A DNA stretch of 64,000 nt, taken from assembly GCA_036268405.1 (NCBI GenBank), contig DATAUF010000072.1:1-64000 (forward strand), given 5' to 3'. This document shows, piece by piece, positions 41,378 to 52,071 of the stretch. Positions within the stretch are counted from its first letter, which is position 1, and each line of letters opens with the position of its first letter. The stretch is from DASZTV01 sp036268405. Its GTDB lineage: Bacteria; Actinomycetota; Actinomycetes; JAFAQI01. The notes beneath the pieces were generated by a model that saw nothing but the letters and a program-made list of their open reading frames with translations, was not told the DNA's origin and ran no database searches. Both the position numbers and the translations under genes were made by a program.

Positions 41378-42535
41378 ATGACTGCCGACCCACGCGACCG
41401 GCTCGACGACGCCGCTGCCCTGGAGGCGTCCGATCCGTCGGACATGCTCCGCGCCGTCGCCACGTCTGCCGCGCAGATCCGGGCCTCCCTCGCAGCGGTG
41501 CAGGAAGCGCCGCTGACCGCGCTCGGCCTCGACGCACGGCCACGGGCCGTCGTCGTGGCAGGCATGGGCGGGTCCGGGATCTCCGGGGAGGTGCTCGCGA
41601 CGCTCTGTGCGGCGGCCTGTCCGGTGCCCGTGGTGGTCCACCGTGGCTTCAGCTTGCCAGGCTGGGTCGGCGCCGCCGATCTCGTCATCGCGGTGTCGTG
41701 CTCCGGGACGACTGCGGAGACGCTGAGCAGCGCCAACGAGGCAGCTCGGCGTGGCACCCGGCTGCTCGGCGTGGGTGCGGCCGACTCGCCGCTGGACGAC
41801 CAGTGCCGATCCGCCCGCGGCGCGTACGTGCCGGTCACCATGCAGTTGGCACCGAGGTCGTCGATGTGGGCACTTGTCGTTCCGTTGCTCGTCGTCGCGG
41901 AGCGCGCGGGTCTGCTCGGTCTCGGGGCGTCGTTCGCCGACCTCGAAGCTGCAGCCAGCCGGTTGGAGTCCATCGCGTCAGCGTGCCGGCCGGACCTCGA
42001 GTTGTTCGTCAATCCCGGCAAGGCGCTTGCCGCTGAGCTGCTGGGAACCCTTCCGATGATCTGGGGAAGCGGGGAGGTCGGACCCGTCGCCGCTCTCCGG
42101 ACCGCGTGCCAGCTCATGGAGAACGCGAAGGCACCGGCGCTTTGGGGTGCGCTGCCTGAGGCACACCACAACCAGTCCGTGGCCCTCGACGGGTCGCTGG
42201 CGGTACCAACGGGGTCCGCGACTGATGACGATGACTTCTTCCGGGACCGGGTAGAGGAGCAGGAGCCACTGCGGTTGCGGTTGGTTCTCGCCCGCGACGA
42301 CCGCGGCGCTCCTGACGCCGCCGCACGGGCGGATGCGTCCGCGGAGGTGGCCCGCGCGCGCGGCGTAGCGGTCTCGGCGGTGACGGCAGAGGGAGACAGC
42401 GCGATCGAGCGGCTGGCGTCGCTCGTCGGCCTGCTCGACTTCGCGAGCGTCTATCTCGCACTCGCAAGTGACATCGACCCCACTCCCATCGGACCGATCG
42501 TCGATCTCAAGGCCCGCCTCGCCGCACGCGGCTAA
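41378..42535 (+). CDS. SIS-domain bifunctional phosphoglucose/phosphomannose isomerase-like protein
   Basis: 385 residues. The first SIS domain has G-M-G-G-S-G-I-S-G-E near residue 63 and S-C-S-G-T-T-A-E-T near 108, and the second half has E-A-H-H-N-Q near 264, the catalytic His/Glu region of the archaeal-type PGI/PMI family. It would interconvert fructose-6-phosphate with glucose- or mannose-6-phosphate, upstream of the mutase at 39729. The mycobacterial counterpart Rv3256c has the same position. Actinobacterial members are diverged, so activity is not assured. Confidence 0.85.
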   Translation: MTADPRDRLDDAAALEASDPSDMLRAVATSAAQIRASLAAVQEAPLTALGLDARPRAVVVAGMGGSGISGEVLATLCAAACPVPVVVHRGFSLPGWVGAADLVIAVSCSGTTAETLSSANEAARRGTRLLGVGAADSPLDDQCRSARGAYVPVTMQLAPRSSMWALVVPLLVVAERAGLLGLGASFADLEAAASRLESIASACRPDLELFVNPGKALAAELLGTLPMIWGSGEVGPVAALRTACQLMENAKAPALWGALPEAHHNQSVALDGSLAVPTGSATDDDDFFRDRVEEQEPLRLRLVLARDDRGAPDAAARADASAEVARARGVAVSAVTAEGDSAIERLASLVGLLDFASVYLALASDIDPTPIGPIVDLKARLAARG

Positions 42536-42600
42536 CCTTTACTGCATCTCAGGTCCGCCCGCCCACCCGTTTCGAGCATCACCCGCCCCGAGGAGCACCG

Positions 42601-44024
<1,424 letters not shown>

Positions 44025-44031
<7 letters not shown>

Positions 44032-44183
44032 TCCACCCTGACGTCGGCCCGTGGCCGCCGTCGGCGTGATGATTTTCGTGCCGTGCGGATCAGAGCTCGC
44101 TGCACCCGGCGCCTGATGCGCTGGACCTCATTCGGGTTCAGCTCGGGTGACGCATAGACGACGATTCGCCACTCGTCGACCAT
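44025..44183 (-). CDS. Possible small arginine-rich protein
   Basis: 52 residues. The first half (D-E-W-R-I-V-V-Y-A-S-P-E-L-N-P-N-E-V) is protein-like and the second is a strongly basic helix with many arginines. There is no good ribosome site before the ATG at 44183. It converges on ahcY with a 7-base overlap. The position is that of tmk in Mycobacterium (between sahH and mtrA), but it is unrelated to thymidylate kinase. It may be a DNA/RNA-binding peptide or not a gene at all. Confidence 0.45.
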
Positions 44184-44316
44184 GACCGTGGGATGACTTT
44201 GTGGTCGTTCGGCGCGCACATGGGCGATGGTCGACCGGGACGGTGACGCTTGCCGTGTCGCTGCTGGTGGCGTCCCATGATCTGTGGACCGGCTCGGGCG
44301 GTGCCACGATGGTGGG
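44184..44316. other. Intergenic region upstream of mtrA
   Basis: 133 bases between the small minus-strand ORF and mtrA. A TTGCCG (44250) and CATGAT (44276) are 20 bases apart, too far for a convincing promoter. No tRNA or hairpin of note is seen. Confidence 0.4.
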
Positions 44317-44994
44317 ATGCGGGCGAAGGTGCTGGTGGTCGACGATGACCCCGCGTTGTCCGAGATGCTTGGCATCGTCCTGCGAAACGAGGGGTTCGAG
44401 CCCTCCTTCGTCGGCGACGGCGACGGGGCGCTGGCTGCCTTCCGGGCGACGAAACCCGACTTGGTCCTGCTCGACTTGATGCTTCCCGGGACCGACGGCG
44501 TGGACGTGTGCCGCGCGATCCGGGCCGAGAGCGGCACGCCGATCGTCATGCTGACCGCTCGCAGCGACACCGTCGAGGTTGTCATCGGGCTGGAGTCGGG
44601 CGCTGACGACTACGTCGTCAAGCCGTTCAAGCCCAAGGAGCTCGTCGCGCGCATCAAGGCACGGCTGCGGCGAAACGAGGAGATCGCAGGCGAGGTCCTG
44701 CAGATCGGCGAGATCTCGATCGACGTCACCGGCCACGTGGTCAGTCGCGATGGGTCACCGATCGCTCTGACGCCACTGGAGTTCGACCTGCTCGTCGCGC
44801 TTGCCCGCAAGCCTCGGCATGTGTTCACACGTGACCAGCTCCTCGAGCAGGTGTGGGGATACCGCCACGTCGCAGACACCCGGTTGGTCAACGTCCACGT
44901 GCAGCGGTTGCGCGCCAAGGTCGAGCGCGACCCTGAGCACCCTGACGTGGTGGTGACGGTCCGGGGGGTGGGTTACAAGGCCGGAACGTCGTGA
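44317..44994 (+). CDS. mtrA: Response regulator MtrA (OmpR/PhoB family)
   Basis: 225 residues from the ATG at 44317. Receiver domain with D9-D10-D11 acid cluster, phosphoacceptor D53 in L-L-D-L-M-L-P-G, T in M-L-T-A-R-S and K in Y-V-V-K-P-F. The C-terminal winged helix has L-T-P-L-E-F-D-L-L and V-W-G-Y-R-H-V-A-D-T-R-L-V-N-V-H-V-Q-R-L. It is near-identical in layout to MtrA of Mycobacterium, which controls cell-wall hydrolases and division. It overlaps mtrB by GTGA. Confidence 0.96.
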   Translation: MRAKVLVVDDDPALSEMLGIVLRNEGFEPSFVGDGDGALAAFRATKPDLVLLDLMLPGTDGVDVCRAIRAESGTPIVMLTARSDTVEVVIGLESGADDYVVKPFKPKELVARIKARLRRNEEIAGEVLQIGEISIDVTGHVVSRDGSPIALTPLEFDLLVALARKPRHVFTRDQLLEQVWGYRHVADTRLVNVHVQRLRAKVERDPEHPDVVVTVRGVGYKAGTS

Positions 44995-46610
44995 GGCCCG
45001 TCGGTGCGGTTCTCAGCTTCGGCGCTGCCGTTCGCCACCGCTGGCGCGCGTCGCTGCAGACCCGGGTCGTCGCAACGACGCTCGTCCTGTCCGCCACCGT
45101 CAGCGTCGGGATCGGCGCCACGATCCTCCATCAGGTTCGCAGCGGCTTGCTCGGGTCGGCCACGCGCTCGGCCCAGAGCCAGCTCAGCACCGGTGTGGAG
45201 CGCGCCCAGGACCAGTTCCTGGCCCTGCCCAGCGACAACGCGAATGCCCTCGAGCGCACCGCGTACGCCGTCGTCACGGAGCTCTCCGGCGATCTCGGCG
45301 ACTACGACGTCGTCATGCTGCCCTCGGGCCCGGGTCTGGCATCGTACGGACCCGAGAATGCCGTCCTCGCCATTCCACCCGTGTTGCACAGCGCGGTCGC
45401 GCGCGCGGACCGGGAGGCATGGACCTACACGAGGATCAGCAGCGGCGGCTCGCGACCCGCGGCGGCGCTTGCGATCGGCGCACCGGTGCGGGCCGGCGCC
45501 GTGAGCTATTCGCTCTACTACCTGTTCCCGCTGACCCGCGAGGCAGAGACGATGCGCCTCGTCGAGCGCACGATGCTGTTCGCGGGTGCGGCGCTGGTGC
45601 TGCTGCTCGTCGGGATCGCGGCAGTTGTCACCCGCCAGGTGGTGCGGCCCGTCCGGCACGCGGCTGCTACCGCCGAACGGCTCGCCGCCGGTCGCCTCAA
45701 GGAGCGCATGACGGTGCGCGGCGAGGACGACCTGGCGACACTCGCGGCGTCGTTCAACCGGATGGCCGACACCGTGCAAAAGCAGATCTCCCAGCTTCGC
45801 GAGATGTCGCGCTTGCAACGTCGCTTCGTCGCCGACGTCTCCCACGAGCTTCGGACGCCTATCACCACCATTCGCATGGCCGCCGACGTGCTGCACGACT
45901 CCAGCGCCGACCTGCCGCCGGAGCTCACCCGCTCTTCCGAGCTGTTGCAGGCGCAGCTCGACCGTTTCGAGTCGCTGCTTTCCGACCTGCTGGAGATCAG
46001 CCGGTACGACGCCGGGGCCGCGTTGCTCGAGGCCGAGCCGATCGATGTCGTGCACCTGGTGAACCAGGTGATCCGTCTCGCGGCCCCGCTGTCCGACAAC
46101 CGGCACGCCCCGATCGTTGCCGACCTGCCGACGGAGCCGGTCGTCGTGGACGTCGATGCGCGGCGTATCGACCGGGTCCTGCGCAACCTTGTGACCAACG
46201 CGCTGGAGCACGGCGAGGGTCATCCGGTCGAGGTCCGGCTTCGGGCAGGTGACGGAGGCGTTGCGATCAGCGTGCGCGACTGGGGGGTGGGATTGCGGCC
46301 CGGTGACGCCGCACTGGTCTTCGGACGCTTCTGGCGGGCTGACCCGGCTCGCGGCCGGACGACGGGCGGAAGCGGGCTCGGGTTGTCGATCGCGCTAGAG
46401 GACGTCCGGCTCCACGGCGGCTGGTTGCAGGCGTGGGGGGAGCCGGGTCGCGGCTCGTTGTTCCGGATCACGCTGCCCTGGACCGTCGGGGGAACGGTCA
46501 CCTCGTCACCACTTCCCCTCGAACCGGAGGATGAGGCGACGGGCCCGGACACCGTTTCGGCTCAGAACCCACTTCCCGAGGCGGTCGCCGTTCGGCCGTT
46601 CGCGCCGTGA
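44991..46610 (+). CDS. mtrB: Sensor histidine kinase MtrB
   Basis: 539 residues. Two membrane helices (about 24-46 and 187-213) bracket an extracellular sensor of ~140 residues; HAMP follows, then H-box V-S-H-E-L-R-T-P near residue 285, N-box N-L-V-T-N-A-L-E-H-G near 400, and G-boxes D-W-G-V-G-L and G-G-S-G-L-G-L-S-I. It phosphorylates MtrA. Both ends overlap neighbours by GTGA, giving an mtrA-mtrB-lpqB operon. Confidence 0.96.
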   Translation: MRPVGAVLSFGAAVRHRWRASLQTRVVATTLVLSATVSVGIGATILHQVRSGLLGSATRSAQSQLSTGVERAQDQFLALPSDNANALERTAYAVVTELSGDLGDYDVVMLPSGPGLASYGPENAVLAIPPVLHSAVARADREAWTYTRISSGGSRPAAALAIGAPVRAGAVSYSLYYLFPLTREAETMRLVERTMLFAGAALVLLLVGIAAVVTRQVVRPVRHAAATAERLAAGRLKERMTVRGEDDLATLAASFNRMADTVQKQISQLREMSRLQRRFVADVSHELRTPITTIRMAADVLHDSSADLPPELTRSSELLQAQLDRFESLLSDLLEISRYDAGAALLEAEPIDVVHLVNQVIRLAAPLSDNRHAPIVADLPTEPVVVDVDARRIDRVLRNLVTNALEHGEGHPVEVRLRAGDGGVAISVRDWGVGLRPGDAALVFGRFWRADPARGRTTGGSGLGLSIALEDVRLHGGWLQAWGEPGRGSLFRITLPWTVGGTVTSSPLPLEPEDEATGPDTVSAQNPLPEAVAVRPFAP

Positions 46611-48283
46611 GGTCCTGGCGCGGCGTTGCGTTTGCCGCGATCGTGATGCTCGCGACCGGCTGTGCCGGCGTACCCGACTCGGGTTCGCTCCATCTCGGCC
46701 GGCCGGTCCCTGCGGCGGGCGGCGGCCTGGCCGACGCGACGGTTCGGGAGGTTCCCGCCGGCCCTCTGGCGGACGCGAGCCGCGTCGATCTGGTGAGGGG
46801 CTTCCTGCGCGCGATGGTCGACAGCGACGACGGTTATGGCGTCGCGCGGTCGTATCTGGCGCCCGGCACGTCGTGGAACGCGAATGCCGCAATCACGGTC
46901 TACGCGGATCCGGCTCGGGTCACCGTCAGCGGCTCGAACAGCGTCCTCATCCGAGCCACACGCGTCGGCAGGATCGTGCCACGCGGTACGTACGTGGTGG
47001 ACGGCGGTTCGGTCAGCCGCCGGATGCGCCTGACCCGCGACGCCGGCGAATGGCGGATCTCGCGAATCTCGGCCGGCGTGCTGTTGTCCTCCGACGACGC
47101 GCAGCGATTGCTGCAACCTGCCTCCGTCTTCTTCCTCACCCCCGATGGCACTCGCGTGGTCCCGGAACCGGTGCTCGAGCCACCGCAGGGGCCGGGCCTC
47201 GCGACAACGTTGATGCGGGCACTGGTCAGCGGGCCCGGTCCGGTCATCGCCTCCGGCGTGCGCACCGCCATCCCGCACGGCACGTCGCTGCTCGGGAACG
47301 TGCCGATCAGCGCCGATGGAGTTGCGGAGGTCGATCTGTCGGCAAGCGCGCGGCAGGTGACACCGGCCCAGATCACGCGACTGTCGGCACAGGTCGTGTG
47401 GACGCTGAGACAGCTCACCTCCATCACCGGGATTCGGCTGCTCGTGAACGGTGATCCGTTGACGGCTCCCGGACTGCCGGCGGTGCAACCGGCGAGGTCG
47501 TGGCCGCAGTTCGATCCGGCCGCTCCTCCGACAAGCACGGGCGCACTGCTGGTACGCGCGGGCAGCATCGTCGGCGTGGCTACCGACGTGCCGCGTGCCC
47601 TGCGTGTGACGGGCCTGTCCGCTCCGGTGAGGAGCGCTGACGGAAGCCTGGTCGCGGCGCTGCGCGGAGATCCCGCATCACGCGAGCTCGTGACGGGAAC
47701 GCCTACCGGCGCGCTGGCGGTGCGATTGCGCGTCGCTCATCTGACGGCGCCGTCCTTCGGTCCCGAGGATCGGGTGATCGTCGCGTCCCCTGGGGCGGTC
47801 TACCTCGTCCCGGCCACCGGTACCCCGCAACGCATGAAGCTGCCCAGCTCGTTGGCGGGCGAGACGATCCGGGCGGTCGCCATGTCACGCGACGGCACCC
47901 GTGTCGCATTGGCCGTCGGACGCGGTGCCGCTTCGCTTGTGGTCGCGACCCTGGCGGGGACAGATGGACACCCGGCGTTGAGTGGGGCACGGACCGTCCT
48001 GTCGTCGGCGGAGCAGGTTTCCGGAGTTGCCTGGACGGCCGCCGACCAGATGGTGACGACGGTGCGAGGTCACGATGGCCGTCGAGGTGTGGTCGAAGTC
48101 GGGGTCGACGGCTACCAGGCGCTGCCGCTGTCAGAGCTTGGCCTGCCCGCCGACGTCGACGACGTGGCGGCATCGCCCGGACAGCTGCTCTTGGCCAGCG
48201 GTGCCGGCGGGACATGGCAGCTTGTCGGGCATCGCTGGGGACGGCTGTCGACCGGTGTCGAGCCGTCCTACGCCGGGGGATAG
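46607..48283 (+). CDS. lpqB: Lipoprotein LpqB, MtrB accessory protein
   Basis: 558 residues. Signal peptide with lipobox L-A-T-G-C (C19 lipidated). Residues ~170-300 form the GerMN domain (F-F-L-T-P-D-G, L-V-S-G-P, I-P-H-G-T-S-L-L), followed by a WD40/beta-propeller-like half. In mycobacteria LpqB binds the MtrB sensor domain and tunes MtrA signalling. GTGA overlap with mtrB. Confidence 0.95.
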   Translation: MRSWRGVAFAAIVMLATGCAGVPDSGSLHLGRPVPAAGGGLADATVREVPAGPLADASRVDLVRGFLRAMVDSDDGYGVARSYLAPGTSWNANAAITVYADPARVTVSGSNSVLIRATRVGRIVPRGTYVVDGGSVSRRMRLTRDAGEWRISRISAGVLLSSDDAQRLLQPASVFFLTPDGTRVVPEPVLEPPQGPGLATTLMRALVSGPGPVIASGVRTAIPHGTSLLGNVPISADGVAEVDLSASARQVTPAQITRLSAQVVWTLRQLTSITGIRLLVNGDPLTAPGLPAVQPARSWPQFDPAAPPTSTGALLVRAGSIVGVATDVPRALRVTGLSAPVRSADGSLVAALRGDPASRELVTGTPTGALAVRLRVAHLTAPSFGPEDRVIVASPGAVYLVPATGTPQRMKLPSSLAGETIRAVAMSRDGTRVALAVGRGAASLVVATLAGTDGHPALSGARTVLSSAEQVSGVAWTAADQMVTTVRGHDGRRGVVEVGVDGYQALPLSELGLPADVDDVAASPGQLLLASGAGGTWQLVGHRWGRLSTGVEPSYAGG

Positions 48284-48348
48284 CCGCCTGCGCCCACAGG
48301 TTGCGACGCTCGATCAGGCGGAGCGTCCGGCCTGGGCATCCTTCACCG

Positions 48349-49038
48349 GTGTCGCTGCTGGACGTACTGTGCCCGACGCGATGCGCGGGATGCGGTGCGC
48401 GCGGCGCTCAGGTGTGTCCGGACTGCCGGAGCGTCCTGGACGGCCCGGCTCGTCCGCACCGGCCGTCCCCGTGCCCGCCCGGACTGCCTCCGCTCTGGGT
48501 CGTGGCTGCGTACGACGGTCCGGTCCGGGAGCTGCTGCTCGGCTACAAGGAACGCGGCGCTGCGGGTCTGGCGGGGGCCCTGGCCGCACCACTTGCGACA
48601 GCTGCCCGGGCCGCAATGGGCGAGGCGGCGGGTGACCGGGTTCTTCTGGTACCCGCGCCTTCCGCGCGCGGCGCAGTGCGCGCCCGTGGGGATGACGTGG
48701 TGGGACTGCTGGCGTTCGGTGCTGCGCGCCTGCTCCGGGCGTCCGGGATGAGCTGCCGCGCGGCCTCGCTGCTGACGCAGCGGCGCGTCGTTGCCGACTC
48801 AGCCGGACTGTCCGCCGCAGGGCGAGCGGACAACCTTCGGCATGCGCTCGGGGTCCGACCCGGTCGCACCCGACGGCTCACCGGTGCGGCGGTCGTTGTC
48901 GTGGACGACCTGGTGACGACCGGCGCGACGTTGTGCGAGTCGCGGCGTGCCCTCGAGGAGGCCGGCGCCTGTGTCGTCGGTGCCGCAACGGTGGCCGCGA
49001 CGCGTCGTCATCACTTCAGTGCCACTAGCCCCCGGTGA
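48349..49038 (+). CDS. comF: ComF-family phosphoribosyltransferase-like protein
   Basis: 229 residues from GTG 48349. The N-terminal zinc finger has C-P-T-R-C-A-G-C-G and C-P-D-C; the PRTase domain ends with the PRPP loop V-V-V-D-D-L-V-T-T-G-A-T-L near residue 189. In competent bacteria ComF helps bring DNA into the cytoplasm; in actinobacteria its use is unproven. It follows lpqB by 65 bases as in Mycobacterium (Rv3242c). The frame upstream of 48349 is a shadow over lpqB. Confidence 0.9.
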   Translation: MSLLDVLCPTRCAGCGARGAQVCPDCRSVLDGPARPHRPSPCPPGLPPLWVVAAYDGPVRELLLGYKERGAAGLAGALAAPLATAARAAMGEAAGDRVLLVPAPSARGAVRARGDDVVGLLAFGAARLLRASGMSCRAASLLTQRRVVADSAGLSAAGRADNLRHALGVRPGRTRRLTGAAVVVVDDLVTTGATLCESRRALEEAGACVVGAATVAATRRHHFSATSPR

Positions 49039-49108
49039 TAGTCGGTGGCATGGTGAGGGCAGGTGCGTCGCCAGGCGTACGACAGCAAGCCCGAGGAGGT
49101 CCCCCGGA

Positions 49109-49489
49109 ATGGACGTCGTCGTCAGGTCTCGCAACGCGGTGGTTGGTCAACGGTTCAAGAGCAGCGCGCAGGACAAGCTCGACCGCCTGGCCAGGCTGGA
49201 TGGCAAAGCCGACCGGGTTGACGTCGAGGTCAGCGAGGAACGTAACCCCCGACAGTCCGCCTCCCGGGTACACGTAGAGCTCACCTGCCACACCCGCGGA
49301 GCTGCGGTCCGCGCAGCCGGCGCCGCGACGGATGCCTTCGCCGCACTCGACGTCGCCATCGGCAAGCTCGTCCAACAGCTGCGCCGTGCTGCCGATCGAC
49401 GGCGGGTGCACCATGGGTCCCGGGCGCCGCAGTCGATCGCGTCGGCGATGGAGTCGGTAGCCGACGAGCCGATCGATCCCGAGCTCTAA
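49109..49489 (+). CDS. hpf: Ribosome hibernation-promoting factor, short form
   Basis: 126 residues from the ATG at 49109 with a strong GAGGAGGT site (49093-49100). The N-terminal YfiA/HPF domain is intact (D-V-V-V-R-S-R-N, L-D-R-L-A-R-L-D, H-V-E-L-T-C-H-T-R-G). Long actinobacterial HPFs run about 200-230 residues with a C-terminal dimerisation domain that pairs ribosomes; here that domain is missing and the chain ends at a TAA after a short acidic tail. The location between comF and secA matches Rv3241c, which is long. The ribosome-inactivating role should remain, but 100S formation may not. Confidence 0.88.
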   Translation: MDVVVRSRNAVVGQRFKSSAQDKLDRLARLDGKADRVDVEVSEERNPRQSASRVHVELTCHTRGAAVRAAGAATDAFAALDVAIGKLVQQLRRAADRRRVHHGSRAPQSIASAMESVADEPIDPEL

Positions 49490-49502
49490 TCGCTACGCGT
49501 GC

Positions 49503-49508
49503 GATTAT
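49503..49508 (+). promoter_or_regulatory. -10 box for leaderless NarL-type regulator mRNA
   Basis: GATTAT, 6 bases, then the GTG at 49515, just after the hpf stop. No ribosome site. Confidence 0.35.
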
Positions 49509-49514
49509 GAGCCC

Positions 49515-50228
49515 GTGACCGACATGACCGACAGCGCTGCCCTGGGCCACGTCCCGCCGGGCGCGGGTGACCCCATCCGGGTGCTCGTTGTTGACGACCA
49601 CGCGCTGTTCCGTCGCGGTCTGGAGATGGTCCTCGGCCAGGAGCCGGACATCGAGGTCGTCGGTGAGGCCGAAGACGGGGCCGACGCACTCGAGAAGACC
49701 ATCGAGACGACCCCTGACGTGGTCCTCATGGACGTCCGGATGCCCAAGCGCGGCGGTATCGATGCGTGCGTCGCGATCAAGGATGCGGTGCCGAGCGCGA
49801 AGATCATCATGCTCACGATCAGCGACGAGGAAGCCGACCTCTACGACGCCATCAAGGCCGGCGCGATGGGCTACTTGCTCAAGGAGATCCCCATCGACGA
49901 GGTCGCGTCGGCGGTCCGTGCGGTGCACGGCGGCCAGTCGTTGATCTCTCCGTCGATGGCGTCGAAGCTGCTCAACGAGTTCGCCTCCATGATCAAGCGC
50001 GGCGAGGAGCGGCAGCAGGTTCCCGTCCCTCGGCTCACCGATCGTGAGATGGAGGTGCTGCGGCTGGTCGCAAAGGGGATGAACAACCGCGACATCGCCA
50101 AGCAGCTGTTCATCAGCGAGAACACCGTCAAGAACCACATCCGCAACATCCTCGAGAAGCTGCAGCTGCACTCGCGGATGGAAGCGGTGGTGTACGCCGT
50201 CCGCGAGAAGCTGCTCGAGATCACCTGA
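49515..50228 (+). CDS. NarL/LuxR-family response regulator (orphan)
   Basis: 237 residues. Receiver with D27-D28 acids, phosphoacceptor D73 in V-V-L-M-D-V-R-M-P, and K in Y-L-L-K-E. C-terminal LuxR helix-turn-helix: L-T-D-R-E-M-E-V-L-R-L-V-A-K-G-M and I-S-E-N-T-V-K-N-H-I-R-N-I-L. No histidine kinase is adjacent. Regulators of this type are found next to secA in Streptomyces as well. Target genes unknown. Confidence 0.92.
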   Translation: MTDMTDSAALGHVPPGAGDPIRVLVVDDHALFRRGLEMVLGQEPDIEVVGEAEDGADALEKTIETTPDVVLMDVRMPKRGGIDACVAIKDAVPSAKIIMLTISDEEADLYDAIKAGAMGYLLKEIPIDEVASAVRAVHGGQSLISPSMASKLLNEFASMIKRGEERQQVPVPRLTDREMEVLRLVAKGMNNRDIAKQLFISENTVKNHIRNILEKLQLHSRMEAVVYAVREKLLEIT

Positions 50229-50236
50229 TCGTTTCC

Positions 50237-51292
50237 GTGGTCCTCTCGCGTTCGGACCGGATCGTCGTCGGGTTTGCCGCGGCGTTCACCATCGCCGCCG
50301 CAGCGCTGAACTACGGCCACGGCGCTCACGTCGCGACCTTCGTCGTCTCAGGGCTCGCACTTGCGGCGCTCGCTGCCTTGGTCGGTCGCAGCGTCGAGCA
50401 GGTCGCCGACCGGTTGGGGTCGGGGGCCACGGGCGTGGTGCAGAGCGCGCTCGGCAACCTGCCGGAGCTGTTCGTCTGCATCTTCGCCTTGCGCCAGGGT
50501 CTCGTCCGGGTCGTCCAGGCCGCCATCATCGGGTCGATCCTGTCCAACGTTCTGCTGGTGCTCGGCCTCGCTTTCGTGGCAGGCGGGCTCCGAAACGGAC
50601 GTCAGGCATTCGATGGCAACCGCGCCCGCACGCTGATCGCGCTGATGATCCTCGCCGTCGCGGCGATGCTTGTCCCGAGCCTTGCGCACTACGTGGGCAG
50701 TCCCGCCGCAGCCCACGAGCGCGCTCTGTCGGTCATCGCGTCGATCGTGCTGCTCGCGGTGTTTGCGGTGTCGGTGCCGTCCTCCCTGCGCCGCGGGGAG
50801 GGCGAGACCGCGGAGCAGCCGTCGACGGCGTTGTGGCCGGTTCCGGCGGCGGTCGCGACGCTCGGCGCGACAGGAGTGCTGGCCGCCTTCGTGTCGGACT
50901 GGTTCGTCGCGGCGCTGCAGCCGGCGTTGACATCGCTGCACATCTCGCAGGCGTTTGCCGGACTGGTCATCGTGGCGATCGCGGGAAACGCGGTCGAGAA
51001 CGTCGTGGGCATCCAGCTCGCGCTGCGCGGCCGTGCCGATCACGCGCTGTCGGTGATCCTCAACTCGCCGCTGCAGATCGCTCTCGTCCTTGCTCCGGTG
51101 CTGGTTCTCGCCTCGCCGGTCATCGGCGGCGCCGCGTTCACGTTGGCATTCCCGCCGCTACTCGTCACGACCGTGGTGGCGTCGGTGCTCGCGGTGAGCT
51201 TCGTCATCATCGATGGCGAGTACGACTGGCTCGAAGGAGCAGCACTCGTGGGCCTCTACCTCGTCATCGCCGCGTCGTTCTGGTGGGGATGA
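50237..51292 (+). CDS. Ca2+/H+ (cation) antiporter, CaCA/CAX family
   Basis: 351 residues with about ten or eleven membrane helices. The two inverted alpha-repeat motifs are seen: G-N-L-P-E-L with S-I-L-S-N-V-L-L near residues 74-105 and G-N-A-V-E-N with L-N-S-P-L-Q near 250-280; the acidic residues (E77, E254) would carry the cation. Likely exports Ca2+ in exchange for protons. It starts GTG 8 bases after the regulator, so the two may share a transcript. Confidence 0.88.
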   Translation: MVLSRSDRIVVGFAAAFTIAAAALNYGHGAHVATFVVSGLALAALAALVGRSVEQVADRLGSGATGVVQSALGNLPELFVCIFALRQGLVRVVQAAIIGSILSNVLLVLGLAFVAGGLRNGRQAFDGNRARTLIALMILAVAAMLVPSLAHYVGSPAAAHERALSVIASIVLLAVFAVSVPSSLRRGEGETAEQPSTALWPVPAAVATLGATGVLAAFVSDWFVAALQPALTSLHISQAFAGLVIVAIAGNAVENVVGIQLALRGRADHALSVILNSPLQIALVLAPVLVLASPVIGGAAFTLAFPPLLVTTVVASVLAVSFVIIDGEYDWLEGAALVGLYLVIAASFWWG

Positions 51293-51306
51293 ACGGGGTG
51301 AGGTCG

Positions 51307-52050
51307 ATGCGGGTTGCGGTTGCCGGCGGAACCGGTGTTGTCGGGCGACACGTGGTCGCCGCCGTGCGCCAGGCCGGCCACGACTCGACAGTGATCGCCC
51401 GCTCGGCGGGAGTCGACGTGGTCTCCGGGGAAGGCCTGGATCCGGCCCTCGAAGGAGTCTCGGTCGTCGTCGATGTGTGCAATGTCGCCGCGCTCAGCAA
51501 GGCGAAGTCGGAAGCGTTCTTCACCGCGGCCACGACCAACCTGATGGCGGCGGGTGAGCGAGCCGGCGTGGGGCACTACGTGGTGCTCTCGATCGTCGGG
51601 TGCGACCGCGTCGACCTCGGCTACTACTTCGGCAAGCGACTCCAGGAGCAGCTCGCGCTTGCCGGCCCTCTGCCGGTCAGCATCCTGCGGGCAACTCAGT
51701 TCCACGAGTTCCCCGCACAGCTGCTCGAACGATCACCAGGTGGCCCGGTGAGCATCGTCCCGCGGATGCGCAGCCAGCCGATCGCGGCGCGCGAGGCGGC
51801 CGCTGCCCTCGTTGACATGGCCGTCGGCGAACCGGTTGGCATGGCCGGCGACATCGCGGGGCCCGAAGTGCACGAGATGGCAGATTTGGTCCGGTTGGTG
51901 CTGCGGTCGCGCGGCAGCCGTCGCGCGGTCGTCGGCATGCGGCTCCCCGGCGCGACCGGACGCGCGCTCGCCGGCGATGGGTTGCTCCCCGATGGATCGG
52001 GGAAGCGGGGCACCCAGACCTTTGCCGAATGGCTCGGATCCCACACATAG
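51307..52050 (+). CDS. NAD(P)-binding protein, NmrA/SDR-like
   Basis: 247 residues from ATG 51307, preceded by GGTGAGG; an in-frame ATG at 51289 overlaps the antiporter stop and is the alternative. N-terminal V-A-V-A-G-G-T-G-V-V-G Rossmann loop. The YxxxK of classical SDRs appears only loosely (Y-Y-F-G-K). Closest in type to atypical SDRs such as NmrA or NAD(P)H-binding proteins, which sense redox or reduce quinones. Role unknown. Confidence 0.82.
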   Translation: MRVAVAGGTGVVGRHVVAAVRQAGHDSTVIARSAGVDVVSGEGLDPALEGVSVVVDVCNVAALSKAKSEAFFTAATTNLMAAGERAGVGHYVVLSIVGCDRVDLGYYFGKRLQEQLALAGPLPVSILRATQFHEFPAQLLERSPGGPVSIVPRMRSQPIAAREAAAALVDMAVGEPVGMAGDIAGPEVHEMADLVRLVLRSRGSRRAVVGMRLPGATGRALAGDGLLPDGSGKRGTQTFAEWLGSHT

Positions 52051-52071
52051 AGCGCTGCTAGAGCGCCGCCG

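Noticed and set aside
42536..42600. S-adenosylhomocysteine riboswitch before ahcY
   Set aside because: The leader is short and ends in a GAGGAG-like stretch that resembles part of the SAH motif, but this is simply the ribosome site. I see no paired stems or conserved core around it.
44045..44057. CGGCC-CGT-GGCCG hairpin after ahcY as a terminator
   Set aside because: The stem is only five bases and lies in a possible opposing coding sequence. Such stems are frequent by chance at this base composition.
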